Source of the DNA: Candidatus Poribacteria bacterium
GTDB lineage: Bacteria > Poribacteria > WGA-4E > WGA-3G
DNA length: 64,000 nucleotides
Reading direction: 5' to 3'
Assembly: GCA_009841255.1 (NCBI GenBank)
Contig: VXMD01000008.1
Location: 63,445-127,444 of the forward strand
This document shows positions 53,291 through 62,198 of this stretch, in pieces. Under the pieces are notes generated by a model, which had not been told where the DNA came from, made no database searches, and was given only the letters and a program-made list of their open reading frames with translations. Numbering within the stretch: position 1 is the first letter of the stretch; each line of letters begins with the position of its first letter. Position numbers and translations under genes: made by a program.

Positions 53291-53829
53291 CTCCCTTCCC
53301 GAATAAGAAGTACAGCATCATATACGCCGATCCGCCGTGGGATTACAAGGGGCAACTCCAACACACAGGAAGTGGTGGCAAGGAAACGGGCGGCGCGATT
53401 CGACATTATCCGACTGTCCCGGTGTCAGAAATGAGGACATGGGATGTTGCCTCCATTAGTGAAGAGAATTGTTTGCTTTTTATGTGGAGTTCTTCTCCAC
53501 ATCTGGATCAGGCGATTCAGCTCGGCAAAGCTTGGGGTTTTCGATGGGCAACGGTCGCTTTTATCTGGGATAAGCAACGCCCGAACCCGGGGTCCTATAC
53601 CCTGAGTCAATGTGAGTTATGCCTTGTTTTCAGGCGTGGTAACATCCCGCAGCCGCGAGGGGCAAGAAATATGAGGCAACTCGTCCAAGTTAAACGGACA
53701 CGCCACTCTGAAAAACCCGATGCCGTGCGTGAACGCATCGAGAAAATGTTTCCACAGCAGTGTAAAATTGAACTCTTCGCTCGAAAGCGGCACCAAGGCT
53801 GGGACGCATGGGGACTCGAAATTCACTAA
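53236..53829 (+). CDS. MT-A70-family adenine N6-methyltransferase
   Basis: 197 residues. IIYADPPWDYKG (DPPW at 32-35) is the catalytic motif; SENCLLFMWSSSP-like, GFRWATVAFIWDK and ARNMRQLVQVKRTRHSEKPD complete the fold. Likely modifies adenine in DNA; phage and bacterial relatives are often solitary. The first 19 residues (MPAKVLTHAVSPQGIIKNA) are the translated repeat element. No restriction gene is nearby. A core of standard length starts at KKYSIIYADPPW. Confidence 0.88.
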   Translation: MPAKVLTHAVSPQGIIKNAPFPNKKYSIIYADPPWDYKGQLQHTGSGGKETGGAIRHYPTVPVSEMRTWDVASISEENCLLFMWSSSPHLDQAIQLGKAWGFRWATVAFIWDKQRPNPGSYTLSQCELCLVFRRGNIPQPRGARNMRQLVQVKRTRHSEKPDAVRERIEKMFPQQCKIELFARKRHQGWDAWGLEIH

Positions 53830-53980
53830 CCTCAGGAAAATCTGCTGTACCTTTAGCGCATTCGTTGAGCCGAGAAGGCGGGAGTAGAAATATTAATTTT
53901 TTAGTTATTAACGGACCGGGCATGACGGTTTGGAGTTAACAGTGAACTGTTGTGTTTTCATCGGTCATTCACACATTTAT

Positions 53981-54010
53981 TTGCCTAAATTTATTTGAAA
54001 GGCATACAAT
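53981..54010 (+). promoter_or_regulatory. weak promoter candidate
   Basis: TTGCCT, 18 bp, TACAAT. The next ATG (54023) would leave almost no leader, so the mRNA could be leaderless. The gap 53830-54022 has a small inverted repeat (AACAGT/ACTGTT near 53939) and no gene. Confidence 0.3.
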
Positions 54011-54022
54011 CGAATCGACCCA

Positions 54023-56830
54023 ATGCAAGGATTATCGCTTAATTTTCGTTCGGAAACGCTTTTCGCGTTAACTGATAAAATCAAATCCAGTATTGAGGGA
54101 CGGATGAGTTGGGGAGATACCTTTGGCTTAGGACTTGGTGTAAAGTCGGATAAACATCTGATTGTTTGGACACCAAAAGAGAGTTCAGAGGGCGACATTC
54201 TACCCGGTTTTGACTCAGAAGATGGCGAACTTACGGTAAAGATGCGACCGCGTCCAGGGGCATGGGTTTCCTGGATTGACGAGGCGAAGGTCACGGCCGA
54301 GACACAGGACGACTATGACCGGGTCCATAGAAGCATACACGAATTGGAGCGGAACGCGCGCCAAATCACAGATTTCGCCGATGGTATTGTCGCGGACATC
54401 ACTATTCAAAACTTGGGAAAATCCCTAACGCTTTCCGAACTCGCTCAGGATGTTTTGAAAGCACGCTTGACAATACCCAGTACCATCAAAACGGGTGGAT
54501 ATCTGCTCGCAAACGTTGATGATACTGAGACTGGGGGGATGCCCCCGGCGACTGTTATTGTTCCAGAGCAAACCCACATTCATCGCGTTCATCTCAATGA
54601 AGATGTTCTTTTTGACAGAATACTCGCACAAGACGACAATCTGCTTCTTGTCGTCATCAGAACCCATATTAAGCAGTACCCTGACCTGATTGATTTGGGG
54701 TACGGTTTAACACTTCATACTCGACTGTCTAATGTATTCGATGATCACGAGGCAGAGACATCGGAGACAAGTAAAGAAGAGTTTGATCCCATTCAAGTGC
54801 TTGCCACAGCGGCGATTTATGATCCTCTTGAACCAGAGACGCTGCGGTTAGTGCCTATTGCATTCAACGCACCTGCTGAGGAAATTGAGACCGCAATTAG
54901 CGAGAGTTCGAAAAAAATCGAAACGTACACGGTGAAAGCCAATCAGAACGCCTACCAACTCATGGCGCAATTTCAACAGGGTGTAGAAACCCGTTTGAGA
55001 GCCCTTGTCCTTGGACCTGGACAGCGCGTCCATAATAAGGTATGGGACGATCTGGTGATCCGTGAGTTACGGAATACTATGCTCGCTTTCGTCGAATTCT
55101 ATGCGGAATATCTCACTGAACATTTTGAGGCATCCGTCGCAGCGGCGAAAACCGAAGTTCTCAAAGAGAATATTGACCCTATGATAGAATTTTGGCAGCT
55201 GCAGGATAATCAACAGTTAACCCTGAATCACCTTATTCAATCCTCCTACAAACTGGCGAATCAGGTGCTGGATCGGGCGGCTGGATTGTTTCATGATCTG
55301 GTGTTTGAACAGGACTTTATTGAAGTCGAGCTTGTTAAGCCGGTGGAACTCTCTATTTTTGAGAATAACGAACTCTTAAACGAGATTTACTTGCCGCAAT
55401 GGACGCGTGGAACGGTGCGTGAGAAGATGGCAGGTATGAACCTTCGCTCGAGTTTACATGCGGCTCAAGTCGAACGGTTGACAACTATTTGGTTGGAATT
55501 GCTGGAACTTGCGAACTTCGTGAGTCAGCACAAGCAGGATTTTGAAGCCGTTATTCAACCCTTAGTCAACCTCCTATTAGCGGCGAAAGCAGGGAAATCA
55601 ACACACCGCCGAAATCAGCAGGCACAGCCTCGAGGCGGAGCTACTAATTTTGCTGGTTTTGAAATCCCTGATAAAACTGTCGATCAGCTGCTGGATCATG
55701 TAAAACTGCATTTACCCACGATAAAGCAATGGTTGCAGAATATGCCTTCAGCAGTAGATGCGCAACAGCATTACGCAACTTTGTGGGCGTTGGTGCTTGA
55801 TGGGCAGCTACGTGAACGACTTCTTGCCGATATTCAACCTACTTGTGATATTAATCTGAGTGTGCCGGACCAGACCAAACGGTTAATCAACCTCATGCTC
55901 GAAAGTGCTCTTATTATTCAGGCGGAGAAGGACCGCAAGTCAATAGAGCGTAACCTGAACCGGGCGATTATCTCAAAGACCGGACACGAATTGGCGAATG
56001 TCACAACCGCGGCGATGCTTGCTATCCATGGGGATACCCTACTCGCAACGCTTTACGAGGAATTGCTGGGGTATCATGACACGCTGGCAAAACGGGCAGG
56101 TCGGCTCGCAAATGCCCCGCAAAAGGGGAAGAAGCGGAAGCGCGGTCAAGCACGAAATAACGGTACCGCGAACGCCGCAGCGATTGAAGCGGAGCAGCAA
56201 AAAGTTGCAGAACTCATGGCTTTCCTCAAACCTTACCGCCAAGAAGAGGTTATCGCCACTTTAGCGACAGCCGGTATTGATCCGCGCGCCATTAACCTCG
56301 AAGAGATCCGGAAACAGCAGGTACTCAGTTTTGATGTCAGCGATTTACCTGCGATAGACGAAACATGGCTCGGGGACAGTAAGAGCGTTGAAGATTATCC
56401 AAATTTGCGGATGTTCCTCCTGCAAAATCAACTTCCGGTATCTACGACTGGCAGATTGCTTATGGAATTGCGGCAGCAATTTCCAGATGAACTGTTCAAT
56501 CACGTGTTAGGACTCATCCAAGAGGTTAAAGCGCTCCAAAGCAATGATTTTAAAGGCGATCTCCTCAATCAGTTTGTCACCTATATCTCTGAAAAGGTGT
56601 GGCGATGGGAGTTAACACAGATTACGGAATCTGAACTTCCGCTTCTGCTAAAGGAGAAGGTGCTTGCCTCAGCAATCTGCTATGAAAAAGAGGTGGATAC
56701 TTTGCTCGAATACGTTGAGCGTTACGATGAACTGGTATCTACGAAGTTAACAGCGGGTTCAGAAATGGACAATCATCGTCAATATATTGAGGGACAATTT
56801 CAGGCGATCGTTGAAACCCTTTTATGGTAA
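54023..56830 (+). CDS. 935-residue unknown cytoplasmic protein
   Basis: Family not recognised. No signal peptide or membrane span. Residues 1-260 mix strands and helices (LGLGVKSDKHLIVWTPKESS; RPRPGAWVSWIDEAKV). Residues 290-560 are helical and acidic; a Lys/Arg-rich patch (GKKRKRGQARNN, about 705) sits in a linker; 730-935 is again helical. No P-loop or nuclease motif was found. The size, single gene and long helices suggest a scaffold. It follows the MT-A70 gene by about 190 bases; no link is proven. No Shine-Dalgarno at the ATG. Confidence 0.8.
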   Translation: MQGLSLNFRSETLFALTDKIKSSIEGRMSWGDTFGLGLGVKSDKHLIVWTPKESSEGDILPGFDSEDGELTVKMRPRPGAWVSWIDEAKVTAETQDDYDRVHRSIHELERNARQITDFADGIVADITIQNLGKSLTLSELAQDVLKARLTIPSTIKTGGYLLANVDDTETGGMPPATVIVPEQTHIHRVHLNEDVLFDRILAQDDNLLLVVIRTHIKQYPDLIDLGYGLTLHTRLSNVFDDHEAETSETSKEEFDPIQVLATAAIYDPLEPETLRLVPIAFNAPAEEIETAISESSKKIETYTVKANQNAYQLMAQFQQGVETRLRALVLGPGQRVHNKVWDDLVIRELRNTMLAFVEFYAEYLTEHFEASVAAAKTEVLKENIDPMIEFWQLQDNQQLTLNHLIQSSYKLANQVLDRAAGLFHDLVFEQDFIEVELVKPVELSIFENNELLNEIYLPQWTRGTVREKMAGMNLRSSLHAAQVERLTTIWLELLELANFVSQHKQDFEAVIQPLVNLLLAAKAGKSTHRRNQQAQPRGGATNFAGFEIPDKTVDQLLDHVKLHLPTIKQWLQNMPSAVDAQQHYATLWALVLDGQLRERLLADIQPTCDINLSVPDQTKRLINLMLESALIIQAEKDRKSIERNLNRAIISKTGHELANVTTAAMLAIHGDTLLATLYEELLGYHDTLAKRAGRLANAPQKGKKRKRGQARNNGTANAAAIEAEQQKVAELMAFLKPYRQEEVIATLATAGIDPRAINLEEIRKQQVLSFDVSDLPAIDETWLGDSKSVEDYPNLRMFLLQNQLPVSTTGRLLMELRQQFPDELFNHVLGLIQEVKALQSNDFKGDLLNQFVTYISEKVWRWELTQITESELPLLLKEKVLASAICYEKEVDTLLEYVERYDELVSTKLTAGSEMDNHRQYIEGQFQAIVETLLW

Positions 56831-56910
56831 AATAGTTATGAGTTGTCAGTTAAAGTCTGAACTATGATTAATGTGCCAGCGATATAAGAAGGCGGATTTA
56901 CCATGATGAG

Positions 56911-56992
56911 TGGTGAATCGCATGAATCACAAAAATCCTGGTCAAGAATCATGGTGAATCACATAAATCACAAAAATTCTGGTCAAAAATGA
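56911..56992 (+). repeat. 41-bp tandem repeat running into a start codon
   Basis: Two copies (56911-56951, 56952-56992) of TGGTGAATC..ATGAATCACAAAAAT-type sequence. The last bases of copy 2 contain ATG 56989 of the next gene. Confidence 0.8.
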
Positions 56993-57900
56993 AAGTAGCT
57001 TTATTGGGCAACAGTCAGTCAGCCGTCTCAACTGCCTGGGGCTTGTGTCAATCGGAGGCGGCGCGTGAAGTTGTCTTTGTGTCGGATGCTGCGTCGAACA
57101 CGAATAGGTTTGTTCATCCAAAAGAGGGTACACCCGGAAACCTTCGAGATCTCATAGAAGCAAACGCTTTAAGTCCAAGTGACACAGCGGTTTCCGCTTT
57201 CGATTCCTTAGAAGGGTTGACGAACGCAGACGTAGTTGTGCTGTTGCCCCCGGTGGGGCAATCCGGTTTTCGGTCGCCGCAAGCCTCAAAGACGACAGGT
57301 ATCGCGCTTGCTCGGAGGTTTGTAACCGGAATCCAACAGTATGCCTCGGATGCAAAGATTCTGGTAGCAATATCCCCCACGAATTACATCTCTACATGGA
57401 TACATCAGACGCTTGATGGAGGACAGATTATCGGACTCGGAAATGGGGCGGCTACAGCGCATTTAGCCTCTGAAATTGCGAAACGTGTTAATGTGTCCGT
57501 AAAAGACGTGGCGGCTCTGGCGATCGGAAGTGACCAAGAGACGTATCCACTGCCACAATACTGCCGGGTGAACGGTATTCCACTGGCACAACTGATGTCC
57601 GAAACTGACATTGAGAGTCTTTGCGAAGCCGTTGCACAGCGGTGCCCGTATACCATAAGTGGCGAATGGACATTGGTCAGTCATATTTTACAGGTTGTTT
57701 CGGCGATTGCGCTTGATAAGAGACGCGTGATGAGTGTCGGTACACGTATTTCAGCAGGGACAACGTCGGTTTACCTGAATGTTCCCGCACAGGTCGGGGA
57801 CGGTGGTGTTGCTGCTATTGTCCCACTTGAGTTGACTGAGCAACAACGCGATCAGTTTAAGAGATTAGTCGCGCAGAGTGCTGAAGACCAAGTCCTATAA
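56989..57900 (+). CDS. lactate/malate-dehydrogenase-like protein with altered active site
   Basis: 303 residues. The layout follows LDH/MDH: Rossmann start, NADVVVLLPPVGQSGFR (usual arginine loop), the LVAISPTNYIS segment where LDH has NPVD, LGNGAATAHLASEIAKR, VAALAIGSDQETYPLPQY and a C-terminal SVGTRISAGTT. The glycine motif is degenerate (GNSQSA), the catalytic His site reads GSDQET instead of GEHGDS, and the first substrate Arg is absent. It is probably not a normal 2-hydroxyacid dehydrogenase. The start lies in the end of a tandem repeat. Confidence 0.75.
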   Translation: MKVALLGNSQSAVSTAWGLCQSEAAREVVFVSDAASNTNRFVHPKEGTPGNLRDLIEANALSPSDTAVSAFDSLEGLTNADVVVLLPPVGQSGFRSPQASKTTGIALARRFVTGIQQYASDAKILVAISPTNYISTWIHQTLDGGQIIGLGNGAATAHLASEIAKRVNVSVKDVAALAIGSDQETYPLPQYCRVNGIPLAQLMSETDIESLCEAVAQRCPYTISGEWTLVSHILQVVSAIALDKRRVMSVGTRISAGTTSVYLNVPAQVGDGGVAAIVPLELTEQQRDQFKRLVAQSAEDQVL

Positions 57901-57959
57901 AAATTTCATTCATGGAACTACTATCAGCGGTCGGAAAGGAGACTCTGGTTTATCAGAAA

Positions 57960-57995
57960 ACCTCTTTACTGACAACTGACAACCGACACCCATTA
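57960..57995 (+). repeat. heptamer-type element before the XdhC-like gene
   Basis: ACCTCTTTACTG core, then ACAACTG-ACAACCG-ACACCC, 10 bases before ATG 58000. A looser inverse half (ATCAGCGGTCGGAAAGGAG) lies at 57923-57941. Confidence 0.7.
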
Positions 57996-57999
57996 AAAG

Positions 58000-59106
58000 A
58001 TGAGAGAAATATACCAAAAAATTCCAGAACTAATTGAGTCCTCCCAAGTCGGGGCATACTGCACTGTTGTAGAGACGAAAGGCTCGACCCCACAAAAGCC
58101 CGGCTCGAAGCTTTTGATTCTCCCGGATTTACGGAACATTGGGACGCTCGGTGGGGGGTGTGTTGAAGCCGAAGCGCGGCGACAGGCGATCGGATTGATG
58201 CAGGACGGTCTGCCGCGACTACTTGAGTTTCAGTTGGATAGCGATTACGGTTGGGATGATGGACTCATCTGCGGCGGGAATATGAAAATCTTTATCGATC
58301 TGCCGAAAACACCCGCCGAAGCCGAGATGTTTGAGAGGCTCCAAGCGTTGAACGCTGAAAAAATTCCACTCGTCTGTGCGACGATTGTTGCGACTGAAAA
58401 ACAGGGCGTTGATGTCGGCATGAAGATGATCTTCGCGAACACGGGGGAGCATATCGGCACGTTGGGCGATCCGGCTTTGGAGGCGGCAGTGGAAGCAGAG
58501 ACTGCGAAGGTGCTTCAGCGGAACAGTGCCGGCTTGTTTCAGGAGAACGAAACGGCTTCAGTCTTCTTAGAGCCGTTACAACCGAGACCCACGTTGCTGA
58601 TTGCAGGCGCAGGACATGTCGGTCAGGCACTCTGTCATCTCGGGAACTGGTTGGATTTTGACATCGCGATTGTTGACGACCGTGCCGACTTTGCTTCCGC
58701 TGAACGGTTGCCGGAGGCGGACGAAATTATCATCGGCGATATCGCAGCGGAACTCCGAAGATATCCGATCACCCCGTTGACATATGTCGTGATTGTCACA
58801 CGTGGGCATCAGCACGATGAATCCGCACTCCACAGTGTCGTTGAATCGGATGCCGGTTACATCGGCTTAATCGGCAGTCGTCGTAAGATTAAACTGATAT
58901 TTGACGATCTGCTGGAGGCGGGGATTTCCGAGGAGAGGCTCCAGCGGGTTTACGCACCCATTGGGCTGGATATTAACTCAAAGACCGTACCGGAAATCGC
59001 AGTCAGTATCGCATCGCAACTCATTCAGATCCGTAACGCCGCTGATACCATTGGCACCTTTGACGCCCAACCGGCACGAATGCCTACCGTTAAAATAGCG
59101 GGGTGA
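58000..59106 (+). CDS. XdhC/CoxF-family molybdoenzyme accessory protein
   Basis: 368 residues. N-terminal XdhC/CoxI domain (VVETKGSTPQKPGSKLLI; IGTLGGGCVEAEARRQA) and C-terminal Rossmann domain (LLIAGAGHVGQALCHLGNWLDF; YIGLIGSRRKIKLI). XdhC binds molybdopterin and sulfurates the cofactor for xanthine dehydrogenase or related enzymes. No xanthine dehydrogenase subunits are in the window, so the target is elsewhere or absent. No Shine-Dalgarno; an A-rich ATTAAAAG precedes the ATG. The next gene starts 6 bases after its stop. Confidence 0.9.
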   Translation: MREIYQKIPELIESSQVGAYCTVVETKGSTPQKPGSKLLILPDLRNIGTLGGGCVEAEARRQAIGLMQDGLPRLLEFQLDSDYGWDDGLICGGNMKIFIDLPKTPAEAEMFERLQALNAEKIPLVCATIVATEKQGVDVGMKMIFANTGEHIGTLGDPALEAAVEAETAKVLQRNSAGLFQENETASVFLEPLQPRPTLLIAGAGHVGQALCHLGNWLDFDIAIVDDRADFASAERLPEADEIIIGDIAAELRRYPITPLTYVVIVTRGHQHDESALHSVVESDAGYIGLIGSRRKIKLIFDDLLEAGISEERLQRVYAPIGLDINSKTVPEIAVSIASQLIQIRNAADTIGTFDAQPARMPTVKIAG

Positions 59107-59112
59107 CAAAAA

Positions 59113-59463
59113 ATGAAGAAGATTGAGATAACAGAGGGCAAAGTCTATACGCTTTCGGAAGTGATAGATTTTGTAAAACAGACGTTGGACCGCGTTGGTG
59201 AAAAGTCTACCCGGGACCCACTGCGATATTCGTCTGTCGATGTTTATTGGTTACTCTGTGATATGCTTCGGTATGTGAACAGGAATATCTCCGGTGAGTT
59301 TATTCTCAAGCAGACTGAGAAGGATACTTACCGAGTGGCATATACGACTGAGGATTCTGCGAAGCAGAGATCGGATAAGAAACTCAAGGCGGAGATAAAC
59401 CGAACCGCAAAATATCTGAAAAAACTGACCGGCAGAAAGCCATCATGGGGTGACAGAGAGTAA
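59113..59463 (+). CDS. small unknown protein after xdhC
   Basis: 116 residues, no family seen. Mixed helix and strand (KIEITEGKVYTLSEVIDFVKQ), Lys/Arg-rich end (TAKYLKKLTGRKPSWGDRE). Only 6 bases after the XdhC-like stop, so probably the same transcript. The following gap 59464-59631 holds nothing clear. Confidence 0.6.
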   Translation: MKKIEITEGKVYTLSEVIDFVKQTLDRVGEKSTRDPLRYSSVDVYWLLCDMLRYVNRNISGEFILKQTEKDTYRVAYTTEDSAKQRSDKKLKAEINRTAKYLKKLTGRKPSWGDRE

Positions 59464-59631
59464 GCGTAATAGGCACACGCCGCGGGTTCTCCTTAACCAA
59501 TCCATCCACAATCATTTCCCACTAAACTCTCAGGACGTTTATTTCCCTCACATAAGACTTTATCCGTTACAGATCCGAAGGAATTATCGCTATTAATCCA
59601 TCTGAAGAAATAAATTAAAGGGGAACATTTC

Positions 59632-60528
59632 ATGAACCACGAACCTAAAGTAACAGTTGAAGATATTGAGGTGTCCGTGGATGCGTTGGATGTCCAGAAA
59701 GCGGCAAACATCTTTGAGGAACACGGGTGTCTTGTCGTGCGCGGGCTGATGGCACCTTATATTGAGGCGATCCATCAGGACATTGAGGCTGCCGCGTCGG
59801 AGTCCATATCCCTGCTTGACGAGGCAGAACGGATCGTTGAAGGATGGCGCACACCGAACGGCACACTCTTCCTGCCCGCACCAGAAGGCTACGAACGCGA
59901 CAAACAAATTATGGTCCTATCAATAGGCTATCAGACGAGTGCGGCATTTTTCCAATCCGCGCTCGATGAAACGACAGTCAATATCGTGGAGGCGATCTTG
60001 GGACCGAATGTGGAGATCTTTGGTAACGGACAGTGCCTCTATAAAGAACCGGTTGGCGGGCACCCGAAGCACCTCCATCAGGATTCTGCCTATTTTGAAC
60101 ACCGTTATCAGGGACCCGTCGGCATTCTGAACTACGTTGTGGACACGGACTTGATAAATGGGGCGTTACACGTCGTGCCGGGTTCACACAAACTCGGACA
60201 ACTCAAACATATCGACACGTTCTCACACCTCGGTCTGGCGGAAGATGAGTGGCCCTGGGAGAGCGCACTCCCGGTTATTGGCAAAGCCGGTGATTCGATC
60301 TTCTTCAATGTCAAGACAGTACACGGGTCCAAACAGAATATGTCGGATAAACCGCGTCCGATTTTCATCAACCGCTACCGCCGAACAGATGACTATGTGA
60401 TTATTGGTGGGACAACCACGGCGAACCGGGCAGAGGCAGAGAAACGGGCTGCCGCCGCTGAGGAAGCGAAGAAATCTAATAGTGATCGAGGTTTGATGTT
60501 GCGTGGGTTCCGGCCCTTTGATTCATAG
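59632..60528 (+). CDS. phytanoyl-CoA dioxygenase-like Fe(II)/2-oxoglutarate oxygenase, copy 1
   Basis: 298 residues. Double-stranded beta-helix with the Fe-binding His149-x-Asp151 (HLHQDSAYF) and distal His231 (VKTVHGSKQN); the 2-oxoglutarate arginine follows in FINRYRR. ALHVVPGSHKLG is the family's middle motif. The substrate is unknown. AAGGGGA precedes the ATG. Two further members lie downstream on the other strand, but the three differ in detail. Confidence 0.9.
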   Translation: MNHEPKVTVEDIEVSVDALDVQKAANIFEEHGCLVVRGLMAPYIEAIHQDIEAAASESISLLDEAERIVEGWRTPNGTLFLPAPEGYERDKQIMVLSIGYQTSAAFFQSALDETTVNIVEAILGPNVEIFGNGQCLYKEPVGGHPKHLHQDSAYFEHRYQGPVGILNYVVDTDLINGALHVVPGSHKLGQLKHIDTFSHLGLAEDEWPWESALPVIGKAGDSIFFNVKTVHGSKQNMSDKPRPIFINRYRRTDDYVIIGGTTTANRAEAEKRAAAAEEAKKSNSDRGLMLRGFRPFDS

Positions 60529-60559
60529 AGGGGTAGAATAGGTATCATTCTATCTGTCA

Positions 60560-60976
60560 CTATAATTGATACAGCATCAGATAGATAATCACGCCTGTTA
60601 CCGAGACGTATAACCAGATCGGAAAGGTTATCTTTGCGATACGACGGTGTTTCTCAAACCGCTCACGCCACGCCAAGTAGAGGGTCCGCAACGCCAACGG
60701 CACGATCACGAACGCCAAAATAATGTGCGAAATCAGGATGGTGAAGTAGACCGGGCGAATCCACCCCTGCTTTGTAAACGGCTTTGACCCGGCGTGGTAG
60801 TGGTAGATAACATAGCAGACCAGAAAAAGCACGGACACGCCGAAAGCCGCGAGCATACAGTTTTTATGTGCCGTGATTTTTCGTTGTCGGATTTGCACAT
60901 ACCCGATCGTCAACAGGATGCCACTTATTGTGTTCAGCGTTGCATTGACCGTTGGCAGATCTGAAATCTCAATCAT
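60560..60976 (-). CDS. DUF420-type membrane protein
   Basis: 138 residues with four membrane spans (NTISGILLTIGYVQI; MLAAFGVSVLFLVCYVIYHY; VYFTILISHIILAFVIVP; FPIWLYVSVTGVIIYLMLY) and conserved His residues (YHYHAG, SHIIL). DUF420/YozB proteins are found near haem-copper oxidase assembly genes and may help haem or oxidase biogenesis (inference). Its ATG follows a copy of the start-codon repeat element. Confidence 0.85.
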   Translation of the reverse strand: MIEISDLPTVNATLNTISGILLTIGYVQIRQRKITAHKNCMLAAFGVSVLFLVCYVIYHYHAGSKPFTKQGWIRPVYFTILISHIILAFVIVPLALRTLYLAWRERFEKHRRIAKITFPIWLYVSVTGVIIYLMLYQL

Positions 60977-61026
60977 TTTTTAATTATTCCTTGCGGTTCG
61001 GTCAGGGGGGTTGGATAAATAACGTT
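60977..61026 (-). repeat. start-codon repeat element, copy G (reverse)
   Basis: On the minus strand AACGTTATTTATCC ... CCGAACCGCAAGGAATAATTAAAAA ending at the DUF420 ATG, the same end-point as copies A and C. Confidence 0.8.
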
Positions 61027-61084
61027 CCTTTCCGTATACTCGCCTGCGTGTTTTTGCGAACGCTGAAATCCAATGCGAAGAAAG

Positions 61085-61150
61085 TCTTTGCTTGGTGTCT
61101 TTGCTTGGGCGTTTCTGCGTATTTCTGCGTATTTCTGCGTATTTCTGCGT
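61085..61150. repeat. TTTGCTTGG repeat plus four-fold decamer
   Basis: Two TCTTTGCTTGG words, then four exact-register copies of a 10-base unit TTTCTGCGT(A) at 61111-61150. Beyond it lie the GTTGCAGGCTACCGG piece shared (reversed) with copies C and F, and a CCTCTTAACTG heptamer end near 61186. Confidence 0.8.
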
Positions 61151-61220
61151 ATTGTTGCAGGCTACCGGTTTGGAGTTAGCAAAACCTCTTAACTGAAAGC
61201 TGAGAACTCTTTTTTACCTT

Positions 61221-62099
61221 CTACCGGGGCCACCGATAGGCTTGTGCTCCCTTAGCGTTCTCTAATGCAAATGCCCACCGTTGACACCACGTCTCATATT
61301 GCGTGTTACCGGCTTCCGGTCGCAGACGACTCCGCATCAAAAACGCCGGATAGAAGGGTCTCCCGGTCGGTTGATAGACATCGTGATAGCGGAGATCGAA
61401 ACTCCATCGAATGCTCTGCGATTCGTTCGGTTTCGCGCTGTGGAGCGTGTAGTTGTGGAACAGAATAACACCGCCCGCCCGGATCGGCAACGGTTTCGGT
61501 GTGAGGTTATCGGGTTGATGTTCCGATGGAACCGCCAATCCTGCTGAACTCCAGTCGTGCTTGAAGAGTCCCATCTTATGGCTACCCGGTAGCACCTGTA
61601 GGCATCCGTTTTCCAACGTCGCATCCACGATCGGAACCCAGACGGTTAGCATGAAGTAAGGATCGGTATCGGGCCAGCACACGCCTGCGTCCTGGTGCCA
61701 AGGTGTCGGTTCCCGCTGTGAACTCCGTTTCGGTAGAACGGCGCGAATGTGTTGAATCGGATTGCAGATGATCTCGGAACCCACGAAAGACTCGGCGATG
61801 TCGAGGATTTTCGGGTTCTTGAGGAAGTTAAACGTCGCTTCGCCGCGCGCCTGCATAATGTCCAGATTCGCCGTTATCTCTGGTGCCTCCTTTGAGAGAT
61901 GGAGCAACCGTTCTGTGAAAGATTTATCGGCGTACGTATCTGTAACTTTCCCTTCGGCGTGCAACTTCTCGGCGCGTTCCGCTATAATCCCCTTATATTC
62001 GTCAATGACGGGACCCAGGTCGTTCTCATCAAGTGCATCTTCAAGCAGTAGATATCCGTTGTCGTGAAAGAAGGAAACTTGAGATTCAGTTAAACGCAT
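61221..62099 (-). CDS. phytanoyl-CoA dioxygenase-like oxygenase, copy 2
   Basis: 292 residues from ATG 62099, which has AAGGAGG 8 bases upstream; an in-frame ATG 27 bases earlier lacks one. The iron ligands are His135 and Asp137 (TPWHQDAGVC) with His220, and the 2-oxoglutarate arginine is near 231. NGCLQVLPGSHKMG is the family motif. It probably forms a unit with copy 3 upstream, with about 100 bases between them. Confidence 0.9.
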   Translation of the reverse strand: MRLTESQVSFFHDNGYLLLEDALDENDLGPVIDEYKGIIAERAEKLHAEGKVTDTYADKSFTERLLHLSKEAPEITANLDIMQARGEATFNFLKNPKILDIAESFVGSEIICNPIQHIRAVLPKRSSQREPTPWHQDAGVCWPDTDPYFMLTVWVPIVDATLENGCLQVLPGSHKMGLFKHDWSSAGLAVPSEHQPDNLTPKPLPIRAGGVILFHNYTLHSAKPNESQSIRWSFDLRYHDVYQPTGRPFYPAFLMRSRLRPEAGNTQYETWCQRWAFALENAKGAQAYRWPR

Positions 62100-62177
62100 A
62101 ATTGCGTCCTCCTTGCACGGAGGCACGCCATCACGATGATAGTGATCGCGTGACCTCCGAGTTGTATTGTAGGGCGT

Positions 62178-62189
62178 GGCTTATAAGCC
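62178..62189. repeat. palindrome GGCTTATAAGCC after GTAGGGCGT
   Basis: Perfect 12-base palindrome (62178-62189) preceded by GTAGGGCGT at 62169, between two oxygenase genes. Looks like a further GTAGG-type element. Confidence 0.5.
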
Positions 62190-62198
62190 TATATTGCA

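Noticed and set aside
53236-53829. Restriction-modification system around the MT-A70 gene
   Set aside because: No nuclease or specificity gene is adjacent; the downstream 935-residue protein shows no nuclease motif.
61111-61150. Possible CRISPR array
   Set aside because: The repeats are directly tandem with no spacers, and no cas genes are present.
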